Assembly (NCBI GenBank): GCA_002364555.1
Contig: DEYM01000123.1
Coordinates: forward strand, 1 to 28,310
Length of the DNA stretch: 28,310 bases
Origin: Phycisphaerales bacterium UBA3158
Lineage (GTDB): Bacteria; Planctomycetota; Phycisphaerae; Phycisphaerales; SM1A02
Reading direction: 5' to 3'
Below, piece after piece: positions 7,388-16,277 of the stretch. Each line of letters begins with the position of its first letter. The first letter of the stretch is position 1. The translations under genes were made by a program, and so were the position numbers. The notes below the pieces were generated by a model. That model searched no databases. It saw only the letters and a list, made by a program, of their open reading frames with translations, and had not been told where the DNA came from.

Positions 7388-8926
7388 CTAGGCCCCATCT
7401 GAAGCACCTCTGGAATCGTCTCGAATCATACTTCTCGTACTGTTTTCGGATGATTCGTCACCAACCACCAAATTCAAATCCGGACGGACAGATCGCAAGC
7501 GATCAAGACCAGCCTTGGTGACCTTGGTATCCCACAGATAGACGGTCTGAAGCGAGGGCATGTGCTCGATGGTCACCAGACAACCATCTCCGACCCGAGT
7601 ACCGAAGAGATTGAGAATCTCGAGCTTCTCGAGACCTGCCAGATGGGAGACGCCCTCGTCGGTTATGCGGGTCCTGTCCAATCTCAAGCGGCGCAGAGAC
7701 TTCAACCAGGCAACCGTCTGCCCGACACCCTCATCGGTGATGGCCGTATCTCCCAGATTCAACCAGATGATCGTTTGCTTGAGTTGTTCAAGTAGCTTGA
7801 TCTGAGCGTCATCGACAGCTGGCCTGATCAGAGACAGGTTCACATCGAGCCATGAGGAGCGCTGGCTGATTGGTGCGACGAATCCTCCCATCGTTCCAAT
7901 GGCTGCCATGGCCTCCAGCTGTCCCGGCGAATCAAGAGGAGATGCCGACTGCTCCTCCAGAGATGAGAATGAAGCCTCTTTCGTCGGTGAACTCGTTTCC
8001 GGAACATCTGGCGTACCAGCAGGCATTGGAACAGCCTCGTGGGTCGGACCTGAGCCGCCCTGCTCTATCCACTCAGCCAGCTCCTGAACCTGCTGGCCAG
8101 TCAGCCGATCACCTGATGGTGGCATGGCATCCGGATCGCTCGCCGGCAGCACGACCCTGTGAATCAGAAGACTCTTCATCGGACTGGTCTGATCAATGAT
8201 GTCCAAATGACCGCGAAAAGCCTCGTAGGGAACCAGTTGCAGTCCACCCTTCTGAGCATCAGGCCCATGGCAGTCACCACATCGCGAATCCAGCATCGGC
8301 TCGATCTGATTCGACCAGCTGACAAGGGTGGGCGGTGGCTCGAGGGACTCTTCTGAAGGTTCCTCGGAGTTGGATGACTTTGAAGGAGGGTCGACTTCGT
8401 CTGAAACAGGAGCCGCCTTGGTTCGCAGGACCGAGAAGAGATAGTCTCTTCCCCACTTCATTTCCGCTCCAAAATGCCCCACGAAACAGACCAGTATCGC
8501 GGATGACCACAGCCCGCAACGGTAGGTGTTGAATGCCCAGCGGCGAGCCGATATCCGCTCGATCAACCAGACAATGCAGATCAGGATCGTCAACACAGCA
8601 AGAACCACACCAGTCCAGCGATGCCATTCAAGCAGATCAGCCTTGACCGGATTGGACGCGATATCTTCGAATTCCGCCATTTCCCACCCGGTCCAGGTCG
8701 CCAGAACGGCAAATGTCGCCCCTACCCACAGGCAGAAGGAGGCAATGGAACACGGGCGAGCCCCTCTTCTCCAGCTCATGAAGAGCTCCACAGATCCAGC
8801 TGCAATCAGCATGGCGATGGGAAAATGCAGAAGAAGAGGGTGTAAACGACCAAAAAAACGCCACCAGGGCGATGCCTCGGGAGCGGATGCAATCAAAGAG
8901 AACTCTAAAAACGATTCAAGCATCAT
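7388..8926 (-). CDS. DUF2231 membrane domain, c-type cytochrome and leucine-rich-repeat protein
   Basis: This 512-residue protein (counted from ATG 8926) has three parts typical of planctomycetes. Residues about 20-165 hold four hydrophobic helices starting with L-H-P-L-L-L-H-F-P-I-A, the DUF2231 signature. After an acidic Ser/Pro/Glu linker comes a cytochrome domain of the planctomycete PSCyt1 type with one heme-binding motif, C-G-D-C-H (residues 216-220), and the distal segment D-A-M-P-P-S-G-D with a probable Met ligand. The C-terminal 130 residues carry leucine-rich repeats (L-N-L-G-D-T-A-I-T-D-E-G-V and similar). The heme domain is probably outside the cytoplasm and might take part in electron transfer. 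The start is uncertain: GTG 8977 and ATG 8956 are in frame, but none has a ribosome binding site, and a TATA-like box at 8930-8935 argues for a start at 8926 or 8923. Confidence 0.88.
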   Translation of the reverse strand: MMLESFLEFSLIASAPEASPWWRFFGRLHPLLLHFPIAMLIAAGSVELFMSWRRGARPCSIASFCLWVGATFAVLATWTGWEMAEFEDIASNPVKADLLEWHRWTGVVLAVLTILICIVWLIERISARRWAFNTYRCGLWSSAILVCFVGHFGAEMKWGRDYLFSVLRTKAAPVSDEVDPPSKSSNSEEPSEESLEPPPTLVSWSNQIEPMLDSRCGDCHGPDAQKGGLQLVPYEAFRGHLDIIDQTSPMKSLLIHRVVLPASDPDAMPPSGDRLTGQQVQELAEWIEQGGSGPTHEAVPMPAGTPDVPETSSPTKEASFSSLEEQSASPLDSPGQLEAMAAIGTMGGFVAPISQRSSWLDVNLSLIRPAVDDAQIKLLEQLKQTIIWLNLGDTAITDEGVGQTVAWLKSLRRLRLDRTRITDEGVSHLAGLEKLEILNLFGTRVGDGCLVTIEHMPSLQTVYLWDTKVTKAGLDRLRSVRPDLNLVVGDESSENSTRSMIRDDSRGASDGA

Positions 8927-8929
8927 CGG

Positions 8930-8935
8930 ACTATA
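8930..8935 (-). promoter_or_regulatory. Candidate -10 box giving a leaderless transcript
   Basis: On the minus strand TATAGT lies 6 bases before the ATG at 8923 (3 before the ATG at 8926). With normal spacing, transcription would begin at or next to the start codon. No clear -35 element is seen. Confidence 0.35.
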
Positions 8936-9048
8936 TCTGCTGGCTTTGGGGGCCATTGGCAGACAGGACTTCGACACTGGGCCTGGACCATCAAATTAAG
9001 ACTAATTGTCAAATAGCCAGACCCACTTTGAAAACAGCTGCGTATTGA

Positions 9049-9064
9049 TTATTAGGCCTAATAA
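9049..9064. promoter_or_regulatory. Perfect 16-base palindrome, possible operator
   Basis: TTATTAGGCCTAATAA is a perfect inverted repeat with no spacer. It lies between the divergent DUF2231/cytochrome gene and the first protease gene, about 27 bases before an AT-rich TATAAATATA stretch (9091-9100) that could be a -10 region. A dimeric regulator could bind here; no family can be assigned. Confidence 0.4.
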
Positions 9065-9143
9065 CCCACATTTCGGGCACGACCATTTTCTATAAATATA
9101 GGATAGGCTTGCTCAAGTTCAGTGGGGTGGTAGGCTCAATTAG

Positions 9144-9207
9144 TCGGGTTGTTCCCGATGCTCCTAAACGGGAGTGAGTGCTTCTGAATCCGGCAGGAGA
9201 TCCTGCC
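9144..9207 (+). promoter_or_regulatory. Three consecutive hairpins in the leader of the first protease gene
   Basis: Hairpin 1 pairs TCGGG (9144-9148) with CCCGA (9154-9158). Hairpin 2 pairs CTCC (9161-9164) with GGAG (9171-9174). Hairpin 3 pairs GGCAGG (9192-9197) with CCTGCC (9202-9207) around AGAT. They end 22 bases before the ATG at 9230, and no known riboswitch class was recognised. Confidence 0.4.
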
Positions 9208-9229
9208 ATTAGTTAGGGATAATGCCCAG

Positions 9230-11167
9230 ATGCGTCTCAGGTTGATACGCCCAGGCATACAACCGCTGGTTCTCCTCCTCGCCGCTGCCCTGGTAGCAGA
9301 TGCGAGGCTGTCTGCCGACCAAGCCATGGTGGCCTCCACAGGTCAAGTGGCTTCTGCGCACACTGATTCCGGTGAGATCCAGAATTCAACCGGCATCACC
9401 CGTTCGGTCTTCATGGATGTCATCCACGAGCCCGAGGCCGGCTGGCTTCGTTTGTCGTTGGCCGGAACGACATTGGAAGAGAACAGTGTTCTCAAGATCC
9501 AGTCGTTACTGGATGGAGAAGTCCAGTATCTGGGCACTCGCGAGCTTCAGGTATGGAGACGGACATCCGCCTACTTCAACGGCAGCTCACTGCTTGTCGA
9601 GATCGTCGCCTCACCGGGCACGACCAATCGACTCGTCATCGACGAGATCCTCTGGGAGGATGCCCGTGATGGCGGGGAACCAGCCTGCGGCTATTGCGGT
9701 GATGATGATCGCCAGCCTGTTGTCGACAACGCTGTCTGCAGAATTCTCGGTGGTACCTATTCCTGTTCGGGAGTGATCGTCGATTCGCAAAGTCACATGA
9801 TCACAGCCGGCCATTGCATGGTCGATGGCACCGCGCTGATCTGTGAATTCGATGTCCCGAACTCCAACATAGGCTGCTCGATGAACCACCCTCCGGTGGC
9901 CGATCAGTTCCCAGTGACTGGATGGATCTGCTCTGGAGTCGGACCAGGCGAAGACTGGGCCGCCGTCACCCTGGGAACCAACTCCAATGGTGAACTTCCC
10001 TATGACCGGTATGGAGCCTCCCTCGAGCTTGCCACCAGCATGGCTCAGGAAGGCACCCCTGTGATGACAAAGGGCTATGGGAACGATCTGGATCAATGTC
10101 TTCTGACGAATACACTCCAGCAAGGCGATGGATCCGTTATCGAGGTCAAGGATCGGTCCTTCACATTCGATGCCGATGTGACCTACGGAAGCTCCGGCTC
10201 CCCCATCATGCAACCATCTGGAAACAGGATTCTGGGTATCGCCACCCACTGCCCATGTCCAAATGTCGCGACGAGAGTGGATCATCCGGACTTCGTCGCC
10301 GCTCGAGACATGCTGTTCAATGGCGTTCTCGGAGACAACTGCGAGACAGCCATGTTTGCCGTGACTGGAAGCAATCCGTACACGACAGTCGGTGCCGTCG
10401 ATTCAGAGTACGGATCACCGGACGACACCATTTGCCCGGACACCTATCTCGACTGGGAAACCAGCGCCGACGTCTGGTTCTCATGGCAACCCCCGGCCAG
10501 TGGAACACTATCGATCAACACCTGCGATGTCGATTCATACGACACGTCCATCGTGGCCTATGAAGGCCTTGACTGCGGTTCACTGACTCAGATCGCATGC
10601 AATGGTGATACCGACGCCGGGAATGGGTCCGATTGCCAGAACTTCTCATCCGCCATCAACGACATTCCGGTATCCGCCTTGAGCACGTACTACTTCCGTA
10701 TCGGCGGGTGGCAAGGTGCCACCGGCCCGGGGACGCTCTGGGTGGAGCATTCCACCACTGCAGATTCGGGCGCATGCTGCCTCGACGATTCATGTCTCAT
10801 TCTCTTCGATTCGGAATGCAGCGATATCGGCGGTGACTACGAGGGACCGGGCACGGACTGCGACGACACCGTCTGTTCCGAACCGGCCGTTCTCGGCGCA
10901 TGTTGCATGGATGGCGCCTGCCTTCAGACCACGGAACTCTCCTGTGATGGCGACTACATGGGCGACTACATCGCGTGCCTCGAGATCATCTGCGTCCCCG
11001 AATGCCCTGGCGACTTCGATCAGGATGGCGGAGTCGATGTCGACGATCTCCTGACGATCATCGCCAACTACTCCCAAACGGACACCCCCTACGACCTTGA
11101 TGGAGATGGTGCGGTGGATGTTGATGATCTTCTTCAACTGATCTCGGCCTTCGGCCCCTGCAGTTGA
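9230..11167 (+). CDS. Secreted trypsin-like serine protease with two six-Cys modules and a dockerin-like tail
   Basis: The 645-residue protein starts with a signal peptide (about residues 1-28). A trypsin-fold protease domain spans roughly 155-370 with the full triad: His195 in T-A-G-H-C, Asp242 in E-D-W-A-A-V, and Ser322 in G-S-S-G-S-P. A beta-rich domain at about 371-508 has T-Y-L-D-W and R-I-G-G-W-Q-G-A-T-G and resembles pre-peptidase C-terminal domains. Two cysteine modules beginning G-A-C-C follow at 514-549 and 556-588. The end (about 592-645) is a dockerin-like pair of Ca-binding loops, D-F-D-Q-D-G-G-V-D-V-D-D and D-L-D-G-D-G-A-V-D-V-D-D. AGGGAT at 9215-9220 is a weak ribosome binding site. 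It is a paralogue of the next gene. The cleavage target is unknown. Confidence 0.92.
   Translation: MRLRLIRPGIQPLVLLLAAALVADARLSADQAMVASTGQVASAHTDSGEIQNSTGITRSVFMDVIHEPEAGWLRLSLAGTTLEENSVLKIQSLLDGEVQYLGTRELQVWRRTSAYFNGSSLLVEIVASPGTTNRLVIDEILWEDARDGGEPACGYCGDDDRQPVVDNAVCRILGGTYSCSGVIVDSQSHMITAGHCMVDGTALICEFDVPNSNIGCSMNHPPVADQFPVTGWICSGVGPGEDWAAVTLGTNSNGELPYDRYGASLELATSMAQEGTPVMTKGYGNDLDQCLLTNTLQQGDGSVIEVKDRSFTFDADVTYGSSGSPIMQPSGNRILGIATHCPCPNVATRVDHPDFVAARDMLFNGVLGDNCETAMFAVTGSNPYTTVGAVDSEYGSPDDTICPDTYLDWETSADVWFSWQPPASGTLSINTCDVDSYDTSIVAYEGLDCGSLTQIACNGDTDAGNGSDCQNFSSAINDIPVSALSTYYFRIGGWQGATGPGTLWVEHSTTADSGACCLDDSCLILFDSECSDIGGDYEGPGTDCDDTVCSEPAVLGACCMDGACLQTTELSCDGDYMGDYIACLEIICVPECPGDFDQDGGVDVDDLLTIIANYSQTDTPYDLDGDGAVDVDDLLQLISAFGPCS
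10769..10993 (+). repeat. Two copies of a six-cysteine GACC module
   Basis: The copies lie at 10769-10876 and 10895-10993. The first follows G-A-C-C-x4-C-x7-C-x13-C-x4-C exactly. The second has x10 in place of x13. The same pattern occurs five times in the next gene. Confidence 0.85.
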
Positions 11168-11411
11168 CGGCCTCAACCGCTCCGGAACCCCCTTACCAAG
11201 GTCCTCTCAACAGGCTTTGCGGCACTCATATCCCCCTCATCGGGGCCCATGTGGTGTTATTGCAACGTCAAATGCTCTTTCGAGGAACATGAGATGTTGT
11301 ACTTGCGGAGTCTATTGATAGAGTCATTATCAGTGCAGAAGTCTCTTTGGCGGTCAAATGCCCATTAGTCTTCTGTTCATAACAATTTGAACGTGCAACA
11401 GGAGAGAGAGA
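11168..11411 (+). promoter_or_regulatory. Intergenic leader between the two protease genes
   Basis: No gene fits here. A TTGTAC with TAGAGT 16 bases on (near 11295-11322) could be a promoter, and an imperfect inverted repeat GAGTCTAT..ATAGAGTC overlaps it. AGGAGAGAG just before the ATG at 11412 is a good ribosome binding site. There is no U-tract terminator after 11167, so read-through from the first protease is possible. Confidence 0.3.
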
Positions 11412-14400
11412 ATGCACCTGTATACCCCCCGCAAGGCGTTGGCCGTACTCGGTATGGCCACGACCATCTTGGCTTCTTCAGCCATTGCCCAGAACATTGT
11501 TCCGGCACTCGGCCAGAAAGCCCCCGCACTGGAGGGCACGACCCTCGAGTACCCCACTGGTGAGTATCGTGATTTCGCGATATTCAGTGGCCGAAGCATC
11601 AACATGTCATCGAAGCCAAAGGTCGTCTGGCAGGACACCATTCGGGGCAACAATGCGGCATGGATGCGGCTCTACTTCGGTGAAACCTTTCTCGAAGAAG
11701 GCAGCTTCATCAGAGTCACCTCTCTCCTTGATGGCGCTGTTCAGGAACTTGATTCAGACAAGCTCGCCACCTGGGGCAACACCACCGCCTACTTCAACGG
11801 TGATGCAGTGAGAATCGAACTGGTGGCGGCACCTTTCTCGATTGACAACGAAATCGCGATACAGCGATATGCCTACGAGACCGGCAGAGCGGATCGTGGC
11901 GAAGGCAATTGCGGCATCTGCGGACCAGACGACCGCGCCCCATCGAGCAACAACAACTTCGCACGACTCATGCCGGTGGGCTGTAGTGCGACGCTCTACA
12001 ACGAACAAAGCTGCATGGTTACCGCCGGACACTGTCTGGGCGAGAGCAATGCCGTCGTCCAGTTCAACGTTCCGGATTCGAATTCAGACGGCTCGACCGT
12101 CAACCCGGGTCCAAACGATCAGTTCCCAGTGCTCTCCGAGTCGGGCCTGAACGTGGGTGTTGGTGGCGACTATGGCGCATTGAGGATTGGCACGAATGCC
12201 AACAACCAGATTCCATACGACGTCTACAACACCTTCATCCCACTGGCTTCGACGGTTCCAACATCCGGAACCATGAGCATGAACGGCTACGGGATTGACT
12301 CCGGTCAGCCGAACCGATCCCAGACCCAGCAGGGACACAGCGGCCCGATTACAACGGTTGACGGGTCCGCCATCTCCTATGACATCGACGTGACCTTCGG
12401 AAACTCCGGTTCATCCCTGATCGCCAACGGCGAAATCGTCGGCGTCGTGACCCATTGCAGTAGCTCATGCGAGAACTACGGCTCACGCATCGACATCGCG
12501 GGATTCGTGCAGGCTCGCGATATCGCCTGCCTCGGCAGCGAACCACCAGGCGGCTGTCCGCTGGGCGAAATCGAGGATTGCTTCGGAAACTGCGCTCCAG
12601 AGGAATGGATCGCTGATACGTATTGCGACGATGGCACTTACGACTACAACGGTGTGGCCATCTACTTCAACTGCCCGGAATTCGACTGCGATGGCGGCGA
12701 CTGCGACGCGAACAGTGAGCCATGCCAGGGTTCGGGCGACCCTACCGGAGCCTGCTGCGTCGGCACGGACTGCTCCGTCGTTACGGAAACGGAATGCAGT
12801 GGCAATGGCGGCAGCTATCAGGGGAACAAGACGGACTGCTCCAGCAGTCCATGTGCCTTGGCGACCGGCGCATGCTGCTTCTCACTGGACTGCGCGAACG
12901 ACTACACCGGAAGCGAATGCGCTGACGGCGGAGGTGTGTATCAGGGTGACGGCAGCAGTTGCGACAGCAATCCATGCGGCGTGACCGGTGGCGATGGCGA
13001 TACCAGCTGCGACGCTGTCGAAGCCGCGATCGGGACCAACCCGTTCGATACCACGAGCAACGGCGACAGTGGCTTCGGTGAACCAGACGACACACAGTGC
13101 ACAGGCACCTATCTCGACTGGACCTCAAGTGCCGACTACTGGTTCGTGTGGACTGCTCCTGGAAACGGACAGGCGACTTTCAGCACATGCGATGCGGCGT
13201 CATTCGATACCTCGATGGTGCTCTACGACGGTGCCGATTGCAGCACGACCGTTCAGGTGGCCTGCAACGGCGATGCCACGACTGGTGATGGTTGCCAGCA
13301 GTTCCACTCCGAGATCAGCTACGAAGTGACCACTGGTCGCACCTACTTCATACGCATCGGTGGATGGCAGGGCGCCACGGGCGCCGGAACACTCACCATC
13401 GATGGTGAGTTCGGCGGCGATCCGGTTGGTGCCTGCTGCGTCGACACGAGTTGCTCGCTTCAGACGCAGACCGACTGCGTAAGTCTTGGCGGGAACTACC
13501 TCGGCAATGGGACCAACTGCAGCAACAACCCATGTGAGCCTGTTGTCGCGACGGGTGCCTGCTGCTTTGAAAACGACTGCTTCGTCGGTACTGCCGATGA
13601 CTGCATCATCCCCGGCGGCGACTACCAGGGGGATGACACGGCCTGTGCCGATATCGATTGCGGTGGTGGCGGCGATCCAGTCGGCGCCTGCTGCACCTTC
13701 TTCTTCTGCACCGAAACCACGTCTGAAATCTGCGGCTCCACTGATGGCGACTACCAGGGCGACAACACGACTTGTGAAGATGTCAACTGTCCCGACAACA
13801 GCGACTTCGACATCCGCCATGTCATCCTTGGCAAGAACCTGATCTCGGACGATGAGTTCAGCTACACGGTCGATATCATGATGTCGGTGCCAGAAGGCCA
13901 TCGTGTTGATGCCGTGGCTGGTACACCAGAGCAGAGCAAGATGCTCACATGCTCTGGTGACTTCTATCAGAACACCAATGGTGGGCCCACCTCCGGCGAC
14001 ATCAACCCGACCTTCTACGAGTTCGATGCCGATCTCGAGTGGGACAGCCGTGTCACGATCGGCTGCATCGACAGCACCGGTAATCCGCATCCGGAGAACA
14101 ATCTCCAGAACATCGGAATCGACTGGTCGAACTTCGAGAATGGAGATGATCTGAGTGCCACGACCAACGGCATCTGGTTCCATCTTCCAAATGATCCCTC
14201 TGGACAAACCGTGGACTACACGACCAGTGACTGCGTTCAGGAACAAGGTGTGCTTCTGGCCCGCCTGACCGTCCTGGGGCAGGATTCGGAGGTCGGCTTC
14301 TCAGCACTCGTGCAGGGACGTGACGCCGACGACAATGTCTTCCAGCAAGCTGTCGAGACCTACTTCGGCTACAGCTCCATGGAGGACTGCAACGGCAACC

Positions 14401-14648
14401 TCGTTGCAGATGTCTGCGATATCGCCAACGGCACCAGTGATGATGTCAATGGAAACGGTATCCCGGACGAATGCGATGACAGCTGCCCCGGCGATGCCGA
14501 TGGCAACGGTGTCATCAACGTCGATGACGTCCTGAACGTCCTCGGAAGCTACGGAAGCAACAATGGCGATGGAGACATCAATGGCGACGGCGTCTGCAAT
14601 GTCGACGACGTCCTTGAAGTCCTGAGCTACTTCGGTTCAGAGTGCTGA
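11412..14648 (+). CDS. Large secreted trypsin-like serine protease with five six-Cys modules and a dockerin-like tail
   Basis: This 1078-residue protein has a signal peptide ending A-I-A-Q near residue 27. A trypsin-fold domain follows (about 165-375) with His207 (T-A-G-H-C), Asp253 (G-G-D-Y-G-A) and Ser332 (G-N-S-G-S). A Cys-rich segment (about 380-440) has Notch/Lin-12-like spacing (E-F-D-C-D-G-G-D-C-D). Two G-A-C-C modules lie at 446-481 and 486-522, a pre-peptidase-like beta domain at about 523-670, and three more modules at 673-708, 715-750 and 758-793. A further beta domain (about 797-990) and an N-G-N-x-x-x-D-x-C-D segment precede the dockerin-like tail (about 1025-1078). It shares domains with its upstream neighbour but in another order. 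A strong terminator follows. Confidence 0.92.
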   Translation: MHLYTPRKALAVLGMATTILASSAIAQNIVPALGQKAPALEGTTLEYPTGEYRDFAIFSGRSINMSSKPKVVWQDTIRGNNAAWMRLYFGETFLEEGSFIRVTSLLDGAVQELDSDKLATWGNTTAYFNGDAVRIELVAAPFSIDNEIAIQRYAYETGRADRGEGNCGICGPDDRAPSSNNNFARLMPVGCSATLYNEQSCMVTAGHCLGESNAVVQFNVPDSNSDGSTVNPGPNDQFPVLSESGLNVGVGGDYGALRIGTNANNQIPYDVYNTFIPLASTVPTSGTMSMNGYGIDSGQPNRSQTQQGHSGPITTVDGSAISYDIDVTFGNSGSSLIANGEIVGVVTHCSSSCENYGSRIDIAGFVQARDIACLGSEPPGGCPLGEIEDCFGNCAPEEWIADTYCDDGTYDYNGVAIYFNCPEFDCDGGDCDANSEPCQGSGDPTGACCVGTDCSVVTETECSGNGGSYQGNKTDCSSSPCALATGACCFSLDCANDYTGSECADGGGVYQGDGSSCDSNPCGVTGGDGDTSCDAVEAAIGTNPFDTTSNGDSGFGEPDDTQCTGTYLDWTSSADYWFVWTAPGNGQATFSTCDAASFDTSMVLYDGADCSTTVQVACNGDATTGDGCQQFHSEISYEVTTGRTYFIRIGGWQGATGAGTLTIDGEFGGDPVGACCVDTSCSLQTQTDCVSLGGNYLGNGTNCSNNPCEPVVATGACCFENDCFVGTADDCIIPGGDYQGDDTACADIDCGGGGDPVGACCTFFFCTETTSEICGSTDGDYQGDNTTCEDVNCPDNSDFDIRHVILGKNLISDDEFSYTVDIMMSVPEGHRVDAVAGTPEQSKMLTCSGDFYQNTNGGPTSGDINPTFYEFDADLEWDSRVTIGCIDSTGNPHPENNLQNIGIDWSNFENGDDLSATTNGIWFHLPNDPSGQTVDYTTSDCVQEQGVLLARLTVLGQDSEVGFSALVQGRDADDNVFQQAVETYFGYSSMEDCNGNLVADVCDIANGTSDDVNGNGIPDECDDSCPGDADGNGVINVDDVLNVLGSYGSNNGDGDINGDGVCNVDDVLEVLSYFGSEC
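12747..13790 (+). repeat. Five copies of a six-cysteine GACC module in two blocks
   Basis: The copies lie at 12747-12854, 12867-12977, 13428-13535, 13554-13661 and 13683-13790. Four have the spacing G-A-C-C-x4-C-x7-C-x13-C-x4-C and one has x8 in place of x7. A G-x-Y-x-G core sits in the x13 loop. The blocks flank the pre-peptidase-like domain. Confidence 0.88.
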
Positions 14649-14668
14649 TCCGAACACTGCGTTGAATC

Positions 14669-14706
14669 AAACCCCTCCCCTATTCGGGGGAGGGGTTTTT
14701 TATTTG
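14669..14706 (+). terminator. Strong intrinsic terminator after the second protease gene
   Basis: A perfect 12-pair stem is formed by 14669-14680 (AAACCCCTCCCC) and its complement at 14687-14698, around the loop TATTCG, and runs into TTTTTTATTT. It begins about 20 bases after the stop at 14648. Confidence 0.92.
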
Positions 14707-14724
14707 ACGTCGAGCACGTGGCGA

Positions 14725-15441
14725 TCAATCGTGATGGCGAAAGAATCGGCTCAGCATGGCATCCAGTTGTTCAGGCGCCTGCTGCATGACGAAATGACCG
14801 GCACCGGCGATCTGCCCATACCAGGCGTACGGTGCGTGTTCGAGCAGAATCCCCCTGTCGAGAAACTCGAGCGAGGAGCCGATCCCCATGATCGGCACCG
14901 AGATGTCCTCAGCCATGGGCAGTCGATTCGGCGTCTGCAGATCGCGAAAGATCGCCAGGCCAACTTCGGGATCTGACTGGACCACTTGATCGATGATGTC
15001 CGTGTTGATTTTCGGATCGTCCAGTGGGGAGATCAGGCGTGTCATGAAGAAATCACGAACAGCCTTCTTGAAATCGGACTCCATCGCCGGAATGAAGGAC
15101 TGGAACAACTCCGATGAGACGGACGACAGAGGCCACGTGGCGTCGATCACGACGATCGCCCCGACGGGCACGTTGGCATCTCGAGCGATCATGGCGGCCA
15201 GCATGCCACCCATGCTGTGACCGACGAGAATCGGTGGTCGATCGAAGTTCGCGTCGACGCAGAAGGATTCGACGTTCGCCGCGGCGATCTGGAGATCCAC
15301 CGGCCCTTCATGATCCAGAAGATCGGCCTGCCAGGGAATCGAGACGATCCGCCTTTCTCCTGAAAAGCGGTCTATCTGCCTGTTGAAATGATCGGCGTCG
15401 CAACACCAGCCATGAAGACAGACAACCGGAGATCCGGTCAT
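14725..15441 (-). CDS. Alpha/beta-fold hydrolase
   Basis: The 238-residue protein is an alpha/beta hydrolase. The oxyanion strand motif H-G-W-C-C-D lies at residues 10-15, the nucleophile elbow G-H-S-M-G at 74-78 gives Ser76, and the terminal A-G-H-F supplies the catalytic His216. The acid residue is not certain by eye. There is no signal peptide, so it should act in the cytoplasm. The start ATG at 15441 overlaps the stop of the LolA-like gene by 4 bases (ATGA), so the two are translationally coupled. Relatives hydrolyse small esters, lactones or amides; the substrate cannot be given. Confidence 0.9.
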   Translation of the reverse strand: MTGSPVVCLHGWCCDADHFNRQIDRFSGERRIVSIPWQADLLDHEGPVDLQIAAANVESFCVDANFDRPPILVGHSMGGMLAAMIARDANVPVGAIVVIDATWPLSSVSSELFQSFIPAMESDFKKAVRDFFMTRLISPLDDPKINTDIIDQVVQSDPEVGLAIFRDLQTPNRLPMAEDISVPIMGIGSSLEFLDRGILLEHAPYAWYGQIAGAGHFVMQQAPEQLDAMLSRFFRHHD

Positions 15442-16277
15442 TTGGCGTTCTTGCCAGGTGGCGAGACGACTTCCTCACCAAGCAGCACCCGAATCTCATA
15501 GGGCAACTTGCTGTACTCGGCGAGAAAAGGCTTGTTGACCATGAGATTCTTCATGTCTATCTGCATGAGAACGACACCACCAGCCATTCGCTTCGTACTG
15601 GTATGCATCATGATCGGGCCGACCTCGACGTATTCGCCATAGAACGATTCCTGAATCGGCCCATCACCATTGATGATGGTACGAACGATCAAATGAGTCT
15701 TCTGATCGAAGAAGCGAGACTCCATGGCATCGGGATTCTCCCGTGGCACCATGTCGAGCCTGTAGGCGGGTTTTCCCTCGATCTCCTCGATGTCGGCCAG
15801 TTCGACACGAGAGAAGTTGGCATCGAGATTCAGCATCTGGTTGAACTGGTACTGACGAAGAGACTTCGACCGAGCGGCTCCTTCGATGATCTCGCCGTTG
15901 TACTGATCGGACTCACCCGTCAGCTGCCAGACCACCTCACCATTTCGACCACTGATGATCGTGGCATCCTCTATCTTTCCACCACTCATCCTGAAGGTGT
16001 TCCTGTAGGCTTCGGGCGTGATGCAGAAACTGGCTGTACCGGAAATGGAGGCCGCTGGAATGGTGATGGTACCGTTGCCCTGGACACTCTGAAGTGATCG
16101 CCACGCCTCCTTGCCGCCAGTGGCCGCGAGGTACTGATCGACGATCATCCGGGCATCCGGTGTGATTCCGGAAACCTTCTCGACAGCAGGATCGATCGAC
16201 TGATCCTGGGCATGCGCCACGTGACAAACCAGAAACATCGTCATCGCCGAGAAAACCACTGCTAATCGAAAAGACAT
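15438..16277 (-). CDS. Secreted LolA/LppX-like beta-sheet protein
   Basis: The 279-residue protein begins at ATG 16277, preceded by TAGGAGT with seven bases of spacing; the longer frame up to 16349 lacks a ribosome binding site. Its signal peptide ends A-H-A-Q near residue 24. The rest has alternating beta-strand patterns with the I-V-D-Q-Y-L-A-A-T-G-G-K-E-A-W opening that is common in periplasmic proteins of the LolA-like fold, which bind lipid in a hydrophobic half-barrel. Lipid binding is inferred. It is followed by the overlapping hydrolase gene, forming a two-gene unit. Confidence 0.75.
   Translation of the reverse strand: MSFRLAVVFSAMTMFLVCHVAHAQDQSIDPAVEKVSGITPDARMIVDQYLAATGGKEAWRSLQSVQGNGTITIPAASISGTASFCITPEAYRNTFRMSGGKIEDATIISGRNGEVVWQLTGESDQYNGEIIEGAARSKSLRQYQFNQMLNLDANFSRVELADIEEIEGKPAYRLDMVPRENPDAMESRFFDQKTHLIVRTIINGDGPIQESFYGEYVEVGPIMMHTSTKRMAGGVVLMQIDMKNLMVNKPFLAEYSKLPYEIRVLLGEEVVSPPGKNAK

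Noticed and set aside
13200..14246. Minus-strand open frame (348 codons) opposite the larger protease
   Set aside because: It is antisense to well-defined repeated modules, with low-complexity Val/Ala/Asp sequence and no usable start.
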